Of a stretch of 64,000 nt of DNA, positions 1 to 9,570 are shown one piece after another. This stretch comes from Chitinophaga sp. MM2321 (GTDB taxonomy: Bacteria; Bacteroidota; Bacteroidia; Chitinophagales; Chitinophagaceae), in the NCBI RefSeq assembly GCF_964033635.1, contig NZ_OZ035533.1:5146001-5210000 (forward strand). Reading direction: 5' to 3'. Under the pieces are notes generated by a model that worked only from the letters and a program-made list of their open reading frames with translations, ran no database searches and was not told where the DNA came from. The position numbers and the translations under genes are program-made. Position 1 is the first letter of the stretch; every line of letters begins with the position of its first letter.

Positions 1-273
1 CTGATCCAGCGGGTATCCGTGCATTTCCACCACGTACATCCTGCCGTATTCATCAATCTCCATATCCGTAGGATCGGCTACCAGCGGCTCGCTGGCCACC
101 AATTCTATCTTGAACCCCGGTTCCAGTTCAAATGTTTTTAACGCTTCTTCCGGTGTTAATCCCGCTTGCAATCCTGATTTACTGTTACAGCCTGCACCAA
201 CCATCAGTATAGCAAGCAAAAGAGCAGCAGTCTGTTTCGCGGTGAATTCTTCGGCAAATATTCTTCTCTTCAT
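1..273 (-). CDS. DUF7133/TIGR02604-type lipoprotein, N-terminal part (cut by window edge)
   Basis: Only the first 91 codons are present; the gene continues past base 1. The protein starts MKRRIFAEEF, has a hydrophobic stretch ending in a lipobox (VGAGC, Cys at about residue 29), then a mature start that reads PGFKIELVASEPLVADP and DEYGRMYVVEMHGYP. This is the characteristic opening of the 'putative membrane-bound dehydrogenase' beta-propeller family (TIGR02604/DUF7133, often ending in a heme-binding CxxCH domain). Members are secreted or outer-membrane lipoproteins thought to act on sugars or related polyols; the substrate cannot be read here. It starts 15 bp after the stop of the glycan-binding lipoprotein, so it is probably the last visible gene of the same operon. 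Whether a cytochrome domain follows lies outside the window. Confidence 0.72.
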   Translation of the reverse strand, partial: MKRRIFAEEFTAKQTAALLLAILMVGAGCNSKSGLQAGLTPEEALKTFELEPGFKIELVASEPLVADPTDMEIDEYGRMYVVEMHGYPLDQ

Positions 274-288
274 AAAAAAATTATAGTG

Positions 289-1380
289 TTAATTTTTGGG
301 CACTACCCTGAAATTGCACATGGCGTAGTTGCTTTCCCTTGACTCACCATCAGAGTATATCAGGCTGATATAAGAGTTATCATCATCCGGATGTCCCACC
401 AGGCTCATAGGAAGTGCCATGGTTACCCATTCCCCTTTGGTATCCAGTGTTGGTCCGAAATAATTATAAGGCCAGCGGTAATAATTGCTGGGGCCTATGT
501 TGAATATGATATCTCCTTTTGTAATAGGTTGCTTCGTATTCATTTCAAATTTCAGTACGTAATCAGACCTGTTAGCACCTTTCGCTGCAGCTGGATAATC
601 GATATAGGTCGAGAAAAAAGCATCCCATCCCCAGGCGGCATAAGGGCCACTTTTTATAAAAAACGGTGCAGGATTTTTCGGAAAATCCGGGCTGGATGTT
701 ATCAGGCCGGTAGCAGGCACCAGTATCGGCTGATTGATGATCTGGTTGCGGTTGTCTTTATACCAGCTGCTGTTGGTGACGATTTCGGAGTTTAAAGGTT
801 CAGGACCTTTAATGGTAAGCGGACCTACACCAGCACCGGCAGGCACCACTACTTTCATGTAGCTGGCGCTAAAACCCGCCAGGTTGGCGGTTTTACCACC
901 GGTAAAAGTTACCACGGTTCCTTCTTCTTTAAAATACAGGTCGAAGAAATCACCGAGGATCACGAGGGTATCTCCTTCTGGTGTAAATTCATTTTTTAAA
1001 CCTATAAAAGTGAAGGGAGGTGTATTCAGTACAAAATCATAACTGGCCGTACCACCCGGTGTTACCACGGTAATTTTATTGGTAACCTGTGCAGGTATCT
1101 GTCTTGGAATCTTTACTGTTAAGGAAGAATCTGTGGAATAGATGTCTTTCTGCACCACTTCCAGGTCGCTGAAGAACACAGTGGTGGCGCCTTTCAGATT
1201 AGCCCCGATAATAACGATCCATTGGTTGATATCACCATTGGAGAGATCAGCATTTTGGTCCACGGAAAGTGCGACCCTGGAAATGCTGGGTGTCCCAGCC
1301 ACCTCATTTGTTTCCTTTTTACAGGAAACAAATGTGGCCAGTAACAGTATAGCGATCAAAAATATAGTATTCCTTTTCAT
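289..1380 (-). CDS. IPT/TIG-domain surface glycan-binding lipoprotein (SGBP-B-like)
   Basis: Lipoprotein of 363 residues starting MKRNTIFLIAILLL with lipobox FVSC. An in-frame ATG 45 bp upstream exists, but only the 1380 start gives a clean lipoprotein signal. Residues about 30-205 look like IPT/TIG immunoglobulin-like repeats (SISRVALSVDQ..., GANLKGATTVFF, LVILGDFFDLYF). The C-terminal 150 residues resemble the glycan-binding domain of SGBP-B proteins, with many aromatic residues (AAWGWDAFFSTYID, NYYRWPYNYFGP). Such proteins sit on the cell surface beside SusCD and hold oligosaccharides for import. It begins 38 bp behind susD in the same direction, which fits the standard SusC-SusD-SGBP order. 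Ligand specificity cannot be told from sequence alone. Confidence 0.8.
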   Translation of the reverse strand: MKRNTIFLIAILLLATFVSCKKETNEVAGTPSISRVALSVDQNADLSNGDINQWIVIIGANLKGATTVFFSDLEVVQKDIYSTDSSLTVKIPRQIPAQVTNKITVVTPGGTASYDFVLNTPPFTFIGLKNEFTPEGDTLVILGDFFDLYFKEEGTVVTFTGGKTANLAGFSASYMKVVVPAGAGVGPLTIKGPEPLNSEIVTNSSWYKDNRNQIINQPILVPATGLITSSPDFPKNPAPFFIKSGPYAAWGWDAFFSTYIDYPAAAKGANRSDYVLKFEMNTKQPITKGDIIFNIGPSNYYRWPYNYFGPTLDTKGEWVTMALPMSLVGHPDDDNSYISLIYSDGESRESNYAMCNFRVVPKN

Positions 1381-1418
1381 GCTGTGCTGTATTAATGATG
1401 GAATGATATTGTGTACCA

Positions 1419-3035
1419 TTACCAACCGGGGTTATTCACCTCCATGGTGGTATTTGAATTGATTTCAGAAAGCGGGATAGGTAATAACTGTGACCGGTTG
1501 TCCCTGGCCTTTACGATATTGAACCTGTCTACATTCATAAAATTCATGACACCCAGATAAATGCCCCAACGCAGCAGGTCGTAACGCCGGTTGCTTTCAA
1601 AGAGGAATTCCCTGCCTCTCTCTTCAAGTATAAAAGAGCGGAGTGCATCCTTGTTCATCCCTCCAGGGGCATCCAGTGTTTTAGCGCGTCTGCGTATAGC
1701 ATTCAGCGAAGTATAAGCATCCCCTGAGTGGCCTAATTCGTTATTGGCTTCCGCATTGATCAGGTAAGCATCTGCCAGGCGCATGATGGGATACCGTGCA
1801 TTACCGGCGCCCAATACCTTTTGCGCTACATCATCATACTTGGTGGTATAGGCTTTATCTTCTTCTTTACGCCAGCTATATCCATCCGTAGCATATTCCA
1901 GGTCCTGTTGGGGGAAATAGAATTTACCGAGGATGTCCGGCCGGTGATTAATACCATACAGCGCCCTTTCATCCTGTTTGATACCTTCGTTGAGATAGTT
2001 ATTATAAAACGCTTTTGTTGCCCAGCACCATCCGCCACCGGTAGCAGGACCATACAACTGGAATCCGCTATACACCTGTACCAGCGCACCTTCTGTAAGA
2101 GAAGCGCCAAAGAATTCAGCCATCAGCATATTCTCTTCACGGTGTTTGTTAGACAGTTTGAAGTTATCCATGAAGCTGGGGAATAAGGTGCGGCCGCTGG
2201 TCGCAATTACTTCCGCACTTTTTTCCATGGCCAGTTTGAAATATTCTTCGCTGTTTACACCTTCGAGTCCGGCCACTACTTTTTTAACAAAAGGATAATT
2301 GGCGTAGGACCGGTTATCGCCATCGGCAATACGTTCTGTCCATACATAGATGGTAACCCCGTTTAAAGCCCCGGATGCCATGGTAGCATAAGCTTTGGCC
2401 AACAACAGGGAAGCACCGTCTTTTGTTACATGCCCGAGACCGCCGGATTTGGGATCTTTATATGGGAAAAGCATCGTTTCGGCCTGTTTCAGGTCCGCAA
2501 TAATCTGCGCGTATACTTCTGTTACGGAAGCGCGGGGCATAGAAGCAGGTTCCACGCCGGAAGCCACGGTATGCAGGTGCAGTGGTACGCCGCCATACAA
2601 TCTTACGAGATCGAAATAAGCAAAGGCACGGAAGAAATAGGCTTCACCTAATACACGTTGCTTTACATCTTCCGAGATATTCATACCTCCAACATTTTCC
2701 AGTACGGAATTTGTCCGGGAGATCATCACATAACGATCATTCCAGGGTGTATCTGTTCCCCAGAAACCGAGGAAGTTACCCTGCCCGGTATGACCGAAAA
2801 ACCAGGATGGTCCGGAGGCATGGTCAGAATCATTTTCATATTGCCAGAAGTTTCCGTAGAAACCATTTGACAACAGTGTATTATAAACGCCGATGATAGC
2901 TGCATTAGCATCTGCTTCCGTTTTATAGAAAGAAGAAGGAACCAGGAAATCGTATGATTTTTCAATCAGCTCTTTCTTACAGGATGTAAAAACAGCGAGT
3001 GATCCTGCTATTAATAGAATAATCCTTTTTTTCAT
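1419..3035 (-). CDS. SusD/RagB family nutrient-binding outer-membrane lipoprotein
   Basis: A 538-residue SusD homologue, the lid of a SusCD glycan importer. Signal peptide and lipobox are visible (MKKRIILLIAGSLAVFTSC). The typical SusD landmarks are present: an N-terminal ANAAIIGVYNTLLSNGFYG helix, AYFFRAFAYFDLVRLYGGVPL with the TPR-like scaffold, and the C-terminal block NAIRRRAK...LRSFILEERGREFLFESNRRYDLLRWG. It ends with the usual LLPIPLSEIN...NNPGW tail. It lies 30 bp downstream of the susC gene and is followed by the SGBP gene, so the three are almost certainly co-transcribed. The length is ordinary for the family. Confidence 0.93.
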   Translation of the reverse strand: MKKRIILLIAGSLAVFTSCKKELIEKSYDFLVPSSFYKTEADANAAIIGVYNTLLSNGFYGNFWQYENDSDHASGPSWFFGHTGQGNFLGFWGTDTPWNDRYVMISRTNSVLENVGGMNISEDVKQRVLGEAYFFRAFAYFDLVRLYGGVPLHLHTVASGVEPASMPRASVTEVYAQIIADLKQAETMLFPYKDPKSGGLGHVTKDGASLLLAKAYATMASGALNGVTIYVWTERIADGDNRSYANYPFVKKVVAGLEGVNSEEYFKLAMEKSAEVIATSGRTLFPSFMDNFKLSNKHREENMLMAEFFGASLTEGALVQVYSGFQLYGPATGGGWCWATKAFYNNYLNEGIKQDERALYGINHRPDILGKFYFPQQDLEYATDGYSWRKEEDKAYTTKYDDVAQKVLGAGNARYPIMRLADAYLINAEANNELGHSGDAYTSLNAIRRRAKTLDAPGGMNKDALRSFILEERGREFLFESNRRYDLLRWGIYLGVMNFMNVDRFNIVKARDNRSQLLPIPLSEINSNTTMEVNNPGW

Positions 3036-3065
3036 GAGTACAGATTTAAGAAGAACGGACTTGAT

Positions 3066-6000
3066 TTAAAAGGTAACCTGAACACCCACGTTCCAGGTTT
3101 TAGAAGTAGGATAAGATCCAAAATCCACCCCGCGTCTTGCAGGGTCGTCGCCATAAGCATTCACGTCAGGATCAAAGCCTTTATATTGTGTGATCGTCAA
3201 CAAATTGGTGGCACTCACATAGAGCCGCACTCTGTCTATTGACTTAAATTTCGGGAAGTCATACGTGTAACCCAGTACGACGTTCCGCAGGCGTAAGAAG
3301 GTGCCGCTTTCAAAAAATCTTTTCGTGATATAAAAGTTACGGGTATAGGTAGTCCATGCTTTCGGATATTTGGCATGCTCCCAATTCTCCGGTGTCCAGC
3401 GGTTATCCCACACTTCCTGTGTGGTATTGTACATGGTACCTATATCATTGAGGAAAGTGTTGTTCATGTTGATAACATCTCCACCCACTACACCATTGAT
3501 AAAAATATTCAGATCGAATTTTTTGTATTTGAAATCATTATTGATCCCGAAGAAGAAATCAGGATTTACATCACCGATGATCTTTCTGTCGTTATCATCT
3601 ACTATACCATCACCGTTCAGATCTGCATAATGGACCTCACCTATCAGTGCTTTAATAGCGGCATCCGTCAGGCCAGCATTCTGAGGTACTGATCTTACTT
3701 CTGCTTCGTTCCTGTAAATTCCTTCTTCTACCCTGCCGTACAGCGTTCCAATAGGATAACCGATCTTCTGGATAAACGGAACACTGGAAGCTCTGTAATC
3801 CAATGCACCGGCAAATTGTTCCGTTGTACCATCTGTAAGCGCAATGATCTTGTTACGATTGAAGGAGATGTTACCAGACACATTCCAGGAGAAATTTTTG
3901 TTGGTCACCGGTACACCTCTTACACTTATTTCCAGGCCCTTGTTTTCGATAGCACCTGAATTCACCTTTTTGGAAGTGAAACCGGAACTACCCGGAATGA
4001 TGATGGATTGCAACAGATCATTTGTTCTCTTGAAATAATAATCCACGGTAAAACCCAGCCTGTTATTCATAAATCCGAGGTCTATTCCTGCATCGTACTG
4101 GTCTGTTGTTTCCCATTTCAGGTTGTCGTTACCCGGTTGGTTATCAGCAAAACCGGAAGTAAGCGCACCATCCATAGGGTACAAAGAAGGAGTCAGCTTA
4201 TTCTGTGTAGAATAAGAGCCGATCGCCTGGTTACCGGTTTTGCCGTAACTCAGGCGCAATTTCAGCTCATCCACTGATTTGGATGTTTTCAGGAAACTTT
4301 CATTTTTGATGTTCCAGGAGAAACCGGCGGAAGGAAAGTAAGCCCATTTATTATTCTTTGAAAATTTACTGGAACCATCTGCACGATAGCTCACAGTCAC
4401 GAAATAACGCTGATCATAATTATAGTTAACCCTTCCCAGCACGGAGGATAAAGTAGACTGGCCTTTACCATTTCCGATGATGGGAATACCGGTAGCAGCA
4501 CCGAAATTATTGGTCAGGAAGACATCCGAAGGAAAGTTAGTCACTTTATTATACCTGGATTCAGACACCCATTTTTCAAAAGTACTACCCAGCGTAGCGC
4601 CCAGGTTATGTTTTGTATTAAATGTTTTCAGGTAGTTCAACACACTTTCTGAAGTGACAGCGGTCCATGAATCCTGAGACACAAAAGCAATGCCTTTATC
4701 TGCTATGCTGACTACCGTCGGAATATATTCATCCCTCTTACCATTGAACAGGCCATAACCGAAGTTCTGCCTGAACTTCAGCCCCTTCATTAAAGTAGCT
4801 TCAAAATAAGAAGAGGTAAAGATGGAAGTACTTTTCACTTTGTTGTACATCTGCGCAGTGTACAGGTAAGGATTAACAAGATTGGCGATCTGCGTTTCTG
4901 TATTCGTCACAGTATCGATCACGGCTACTGTTGGCGGATAAGTAAGCGCAGAGCGGGTCACGCCTGCCGCGAAAGTATTATCGTTCGTATTTGTTTTCAC
5001 GAAATCATTGGTCTCGCTGGAGAAGAGGATATTGGTACCTATTACCAGCCAATCTTTGATATTCCTGTTCAGGTTAGTACGCAGCGTTAATTTTTCATAT
5101 TGCGAACCTATGATGATCCCTTGTTGATTCACATAGGAAAGGGACAACAGGTGATTACCTGCTGCGGAGCCACCGGAAACGGTTACCGTATGATTATTGG
5201 TCATCGCTTTTTTGAAAATAATGTCCTGCCAGTTGACACCTTTACCAATAAATTCTTCCGGCAACGGGGCCCTGATGAATGAATTGGCAATAGGATAGAA
5301 ATGCATTTCCCCATCAAAAGGTAATTGTTCACTGGTACCGGCCAATGTATTCGCGGTTCTTTGTCCTTCATTTCTCATGAGGGCAAATTGATAGGCGTCC
5401 AGTACTTTCAGTTTCTTCGTAGGCTGACTGGAACTGATGTTACCAGCATATTCCACTTTATCAGGACCAACCTTTCCTCTTTTGGTAGTGATGATCACCA
5501 CACCGTTTGCCCCTCTCGATCCATAAATAGCGGTAGCCGAAGCATCCTTTAAAATCTCGATAGATTCAATATCGTTGGGGTTAATGGCAGCAAGTGCATT
5601 CACCCGTTGGAGGCTTCCTCCACTGGAAGATGGTGTGTTGGAACCATTGCTGCCACCAAAGGGTATTCCGTCAATTACATATAAAGGATTGCTGCTGCTG
5701 AAGGAGTTGGCGCCCCTGATCTGAATGTTCAGACCAGCGCCCGGTGCACCATCATTGGCTTTCACCATTACGCCGGCTGCCCTGCCCTGAAGAGCGGATA
5801 TAACGTCTACGGGTGCACCCTTTCTCAGGTCTTCCCCCGAAACAGAAGATACAGAACCCGTAAGGTCACGGCGTTTCACGGTACCATAACCAATGACTAC
5901 CACTTCATCGAGTGCACTCTGGGAAGACTGCATTTTAATGGTCATAGTAGTGGAGACAGTAACGGATACTTCCACCGTTTTCATGCCCATAAAAGAAAAG

Positions 6001-6224
6001 ACCAGTACGTTCCGTTCTTTCGGAACCGTAATACTGAAATTTCCAGCTGCATCGGAATGCACCCCGATCTGTGTACCTTTTACCCTGACCGCGCAGTTGG
6101 GGAGGGGATCACTGTTCTCATCCTGAACAGTCCCCTTGATTATCTTATCCTGCGCATTCGCTGTTGTATATCCCGAGAACAGGCATAGCAAACAGGCTAT
6201 TGTAGAAAAGTAAAATAATTTCAT
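3066..6224 (-). CDS. SusC/RagA family TonB-linked outer-membrane transporter
   Basis: A 1052-residue TonB-dependent transporter. In order: signal peptide (about 1-24), carboxypeptidase-regulatory-like beta-sandwich (about 28-110, IIKGTVQDENSDPLPNC), the SusC signature DEVVVIGYGTVKRRDLTGSV, plug domain with YVIDGIPFGG and IEILKDASATAIYGSRGANG, and a long beta-barrel ending in an aromatic residue (VQVTF). It works with the following SusD to bring oligosaccharides into the periplasm using TonB energy. The 317 bp before its start separate it from the upstream genes and probably hold its promoter. Nothing looks truncated. Confidence 0.95.
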   Translation of the reverse strand: MKLFYFSTIACLLCLFSGYTTANAQDKIIKGTVQDENSDPLPNCAVRVKGTQIGVHSDAAGNFSITVPKERNVLVFSFMGMKTVEVSVTVSTTMTIKMQSSQSALDEVVVIGYGTVKRRDLTGSVSSVSGEDLRKGAPVDVISALQGRAAGVMVKANDGAPGAGLNIQIRGANSFSSSNPLYVIDGIPFGGSNGSNTPSSSGGSLQRVNALAAINPNDIESIEILKDASATAIYGSRGANGVVIITTKRGKVGPDKVEYAGNISSSQPTKKLKVLDAYQFALMRNEGQRTANTLAGTSEQLPFDGEMHFYPIANSFIRAPLPEEFIGKGVNWQDIIFKKAMTNNHTVTVSGGSAAGNHLLSLSYVNQQGIIIGSQYEKLTLRTNLNRNIKDWLVIGTNILFSSETNDFVKTNTNDNTFAAGVTRSALTYPPTVAVIDTVTNTETQIANLVNPYLYTAQMYNKVKSTSIFTSSYFEATLMKGLKFRQNFGYGLFNGKRDEYIPTVVSIADKGIAFVSQDSWTAVTSESVLNYLKTFNTKHNLGATLGSTFEKWVSESRYNKVTNFPSDVFLTNNFGAATGIPIIGNGKGQSTLSSVLGRVNYNYDQRYFVTVSYRADGSSKFSKNNKWAYFPSAGFSWNIKNESFLKTSKSVDELKLRLSYGKTGNQAIGSYSTQNKLTPSLYPMDGALTSGFADNQPGNDNLKWETTDQYDAGIDLGFMNNRLGFTVDYYFKRTNDLLQSIIIPGSSGFTSKKVNSGAIENKGLEISVRGVPVTNKNFSWNVSGNISFNRNKIIALTDGTTEQFAGALDYRASSVPFIQKIGYPIGTLYGRVEEGIYRNEAEVRSVPQNAGLTDAAIKALIGEVHYADLNGDGIVDDNDRKIIGDVNPDFFFGINNDFKYKKFDLNIFINGVVGGDVINMNNTFLNDIGTMYNTTQEVWDNRWTPENWEHAKYPKAWTTYTRNFYITKRFFESGTFLRLRNVVLGYTYDFPKFKSIDRVRLYVSATNLLTITQYKGFDPDVNAYGDDPARRGVDFGSYPTSKTWNVGVQVTF

Positions 6225-6541
6225 ATTACAGGAGATTTAAAAAAAATTAGTTGATTATTACGCATACAGTGCCTTGAGCAGACGTAGGCCACAGTGATGG
6301 GGTACCTCGTTGCCGAAAAGAATGATTGATAATTGACGCTTATTATTTACCGGGATATTTTGGTAGAAACCCGGTTTAATGATGCATCCCCTTAAAGTCC
6401 TTAAAAATTGGTGTCTTTTTAAATTTTAATGTTCACACGGTTGATAAAATAATGCTGGTAATCTTTTCTAAACTTAATCAAACAAATACATAAAAATGTC
6501 TTGTTCTTTGCAGGAACTATCATGGAATTAACCCACTGATC
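6225..6541. other. Intergenic region upstream of susC
   Basis: These 317 bp hold no convincing gene. The region should carry the minus-strand promoter of the susCD operon, but I found no clear TTG/TAnnTTTG pair. A 6-bp inverted repeat (ACCGGG at 6349-6354, CCCGGT at 6370-6375) could be a weak hairpin after the gene ending at 6542; it has no T-run. Confidence 0.5.
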
Positions 6542-7072
6542 TTATTTAACGGGAACCAGCCTGATTTCCCGCAAATCCAGTAGTGCACCTTCTTTAAATG
6601 CAGTAGCAGCTTTGAAAATCACTTTCTGACTACCGGCTGATAAACGAATAATTCCTACCTTTTTGCTGGTAAATGTTTCCCATGAACCGCTTTTACCGGT
6701 CAATGCCTTTAGCTGCCGTTTGCCGGCCTGTACTATAAATGGTTTACCGGCATCTTCATCTGAAACGGACCATTCCAGGTAAACGTCATATGTACCCTTC
6801 TTATTTATGGTAACATCCCATTCTACCCTGTCTGCTGACCGGAACCATCCGAAAGCTTTCCATTCCGGCATGTATTTAATAGAAGGGCCGATCGCGTAAC
6901 CTGCTTCTGCAGACAGCAAGAGCGAACCATCATTTTCGGTAACAACTTTTTTAACCGGAAGCGTGGTATCTCTTACAGTAACGGGTATCGCGTGAACTGC
7001 CTGCGTTGTAAACAGCGCGCCTGACAGCAGGAAAAAAGAGACTGCAACAGTTTGAATAAATGGTTTGAACAT
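6542..7072 (-). CDS. Secreted carbohydrate-binding-module-like protein
   Basis: A 176-residue protein with a signal peptide (about 1-28, ending near VHA). The rest looks like one beta-sandwich of the CBM6/CBM35 type: KAFGWFRSADRVEWDVTI, KGTYDVYLEWSVSDEDAGKPFIV, and the closing block GSQKVIFKAATAFKEGALLDLREIRLVPV, which is typical of the last strands of such modules. No catalytic domain is present, so it is a free-standing module. It lies 78 bp behind the TonB receptor gene and before susC, inside the polysaccharide locus; that supports a glycan-binding role but does not prove it. The fold assignment is by pattern only. Confidence 0.6.
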   Translation of the reverse strand: MFKPFIQTVAVSFFLLSGALFTTQAVHAIPVTVRDTTLPVKKVVTENDGSLLLSAEAGYAIGPSIKYMPEWKAFGWFRSADRVEWDVTINKKGTYDVYLEWSVSDEDAGKPFIVQAGKRQLKALTGKSGSWETFTSKKVGIIRLSAGSQKVIFKAATAFKEGALLDLREIRLVPVK

Positions 7073-7150
7073 AAGTTTGAATTACATACTAAAAGATGTA
7101 CTAAACTTATGCGTAATTGTGTGATAAAAATACCCCTTGCTTAACAAGAA

Positions 7151-9520
7151 TTATAACGTGCTTAACCTTATGTTTACGGTAACGCCTATATTTCTTGGAT
7201 TGCCCAGATGAGCGGCGCCGAAATCATACGCATAATCAATGTATCGTTTATCCGTCAGGTTCCTGATCCAGCAGATGATTTCATATTGTTTGGTGATAAG
7301 ACCCAGGTTGGCGTTCAACAAACTATAGGCAGGTTGTGCGAGGGTATTAGCCAGGTCGAAATATTGCTTGTCAAGGTATCTCCATTCGCCACGGGCACGG
7401 ATCTTCAGTTTCTTCGTTTTGCACGGTGCATATTCATATTGCAGGGCGAGCATAGAAGTTACTTTCGGTGTATAGATCTGATATTTCCCGCCAAGATCAA
7501 CTTCGGCACCGTTCTGCGAAATCTTCAACCTATCAAATTTTGCATTGGTAAAACCAAAATTATAGGCTACTGTGAAATCTTTCACTGGTTTTGCTGCTAC
7601 TTCCAGTTCAGCGCCTTTGCTTGTTAAGCTACCGGTATTCCGGGTAATATTTACTGCGTCCGGAAGAATGAGCGTAGGTACCTGTGCGTTATTCACTTTG
7701 GTATAGAAAGCAGAGATGTTGATGCTCAGGCGATCATCCAGCAACCTGTTCTTAGCGCCCACTTCAAAATTATTGCTGTATTCCGGTTGATAGGGAAATA
7801 ATGGTGGTTCACCGGTAGGGTCAGAGGAGAGCGGTGTTAAACCACCAGCTCTGAAACCGCGGCTATAGGTGACAAATAAACTGGTATTACCGGAAGCAAA
7901 ATATTGCAGCCCTGCATGCGGGGAAAAAGCATTGAATCCTGCGCTGCCGGAGGTATCCGGTCTTGTGGCAAATAGGTCATTTCCTTTTTCATATTCACCC
8001 AGCACATTGAGTTGCTTATGCTCATAATCATACCGCGTGCCCAGTGTCAGTGCCCATTTCTTTGCCAGTGTATAGGTGCCCTGTGCGTACACTGCCATCC
8101 CGTAACCTTTTCCCTTGCTGGTGCTGATGAGCGAGAAATCTGTGTCTGGTGCACCGGTGAGTAATGCGTCCTTTCCAAAGCGGATGGCCTGTTTCACCGG
8201 GTTGTCCTGGTAAAAACCATATGCGCCTGCCGACCATTTAAAAGGTGATTCCGCCGCTGCAGACATCAACCTGAATTCCTGGGATACCACTTTCACTTTA
8301 TTAAAATCTTTCCCAAAATTGTTGACAATCGAGATAGCATCAAGTGGCGAAAAATCTCCGTCTATCGGATCTTTATAAAAGCGGTAATTGGATTGGTAGG
8401 CTGTTTGTGAACTGAAATTAACTTTATCTCCCGCCTGATTAATAGAAAGTGATGCGTTGAAAAGATTATCCGTCATGCGGGTCACTGCATCCTGGTTCAC
8501 CCTGAACGGATGCGTTAAAGCTTCTTCCATACTCGATGCCAGCGGGAAAGTTCCATCGTTCCGGTTTTCGTTATTTTTCACATTGAGGATTACAGACAGA
8601 CCGGAAAGGGAAAGATATTTCAGGTAATAATTACCCATGATATTTTCCTGGCGGTCAAACCGTTTGCCATTAAAATCATTGATATAAAAACCATTCTGTT
8701 TCGCATATAACCCGGATACGCCGAAGAACAACCTGTTCTTTATCAGCGGGGCGCTTACGCCCAGGCTATAACGCTGCTGGCCATATTCACCCACATCTGC
8801 ACGGGCAAATCCGCGGATTGAATTATCCGGTTTCCTGGTAATGATATTAATAACGCCACCCATCGCGTTACGACCATAAAGCATGCCCTGTGGCCCGCGT
8901 AATACTTCTATGCGTTCTATGTCCAGCAACTGGCTGATGTAAGTATCCAGGCCAAACTGGTTTACACCGTCCACATAAGTGGTTACAGCAGGATCATAAG
9001 AAGTAGTGGTGATGCCCCGGATAGACGTTACATTCCTGTTATCGCCGGGATTTGCAGAATAGAGGTTTGGTACAATGGCGGTAATATCCTTGATATTCTG
9101 TAAGCCGTATTCCCGTACCTGTGCAGCCGAAATAGCAGTAATGCTGACCGGCACCTGCTGTAATTCTTCTTCCGTTTTCTGTGCGGTTACAATGATTTCA
9201 TCCAGCTGAACATTGGCTGCTGCCAGTTTGAATACGGGCGATGCCACCTGTTGGGGTACATTAATTATTTGATTGATCGTGGCGCTGCCTTCGGCGGAAA
9301 TCTCCACGTTATAGGCGCCAGCGGCCAGTTTGCCCAAACTGAAATGTCCGTTTATATCTGTATTGGTCTGACTATTTGTATTCAATAACCGTACTACCGC
9401 GCCGGCTATGGGAGCTGATCTATTATCCAGTACCTGACCGGAAAAAGTACCCGTTTGCTGTGCTGTTGCAAGCAATGCATATAAATTGAACAAGAGTAAA
9501 AAGCTGAGATATCGTTTCAT
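7151..9520 (-). CDS. TonB-dependent receptor (non-SusC type) with carboxypeptidase-regulatory-like domain
   Basis: A 789-residue outer-membrane receptor. The signal peptide (about 1-20) is followed by a regulatory-like beta-sandwich (FSGQVLDNRSAPIAGAVVRL), a TonB-box-like stretch (LDEIIVTAQKTEEELQQVPV), a plug domain with IERIEVLRGPQGMLYGRNAMGG and VINIITRKPDN, then the barrel. It is shorter than SusC and lacks the SusC signature. It resembles the siderophore/vitamin/oligosaccharide receptors of the FecA/CirA type. It lies 50 bp behind the GH127-like gene on the same strand, so it may bring in a product of that enzyme; this is an inference from position. Confidence 0.9.
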   Translation of the reverse strand: MKRYLSFLLLFNLYALLATAQQTGTFSGQVLDNRSAPIAGAVVRLLNTNSQTNTDINGHFSLGKLAAGAYNVEISAEGSATINQIINVPQQVASPVFKLAAANVQLDEIIVTAQKTEEELQQVPVSITAISAAQVREYGLQNIKDITAIVPNLYSANPGDNRNVTSIRGITTTSYDPAVTTYVDGVNQFGLDTYISQLLDIERIEVLRGPQGMLYGRNAMGGVINIITRKPDNSIRGFARADVGEYGQQRYSLGVSAPLIKNRLFFGVSGLYAKQNGFYINDFNGKRFDRQENIMGNYYLKYLSLSGLSVILNVKNNENRNDGTFPLASSMEEALTHPFRVNQDAVTRMTDNLFNASLSINQAGDKVNFSSQTAYQSNYRFYKDPIDGDFSPLDAISIVNNFGKDFNKVKVVSQEFRLMSAAAESPFKWSAGAYGFYQDNPVKQAIRFGKDALLTGAPDTDFSLISTSKGKGYGMAVYAQGTYTLAKKWALTLGTRYDYEHKQLNVLGEYEKGNDLFATRPDTSGSAGFNAFSPHAGLQYFASGNTSLFVTYSRGFRAGGLTPLSSDPTGEPPLFPYQPEYSNNFEVGAKNRLLDDRLSINISAFYTKVNNAQVPTLILPDAVNITRNTGSLTSKGAELEVAAKPVKDFTVAYNFGFTNAKFDRLKISQNGAEVDLGGKYQIYTPKVTSMLALQYEYAPCKTKKLKIRARGEWRYLDKQYFDLANTLAQPAYSLLNANLGLITKQYEIICWIRNLTDKRYIDYAYDFGAAHLGNPRNIGVTVNIRLSTL

Positions 9521-9570
9521 TTTCCTACCAGATTTGTGTTAGCCATGACTAATAAAGGTACTTTTATTTT

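Noticed and set aside
6349..6375. ACCGGG/CCCGGT hairpin as a terminator
   Set aside because: Only 6 bp, a 15-nt loop and no T-run on either strand.
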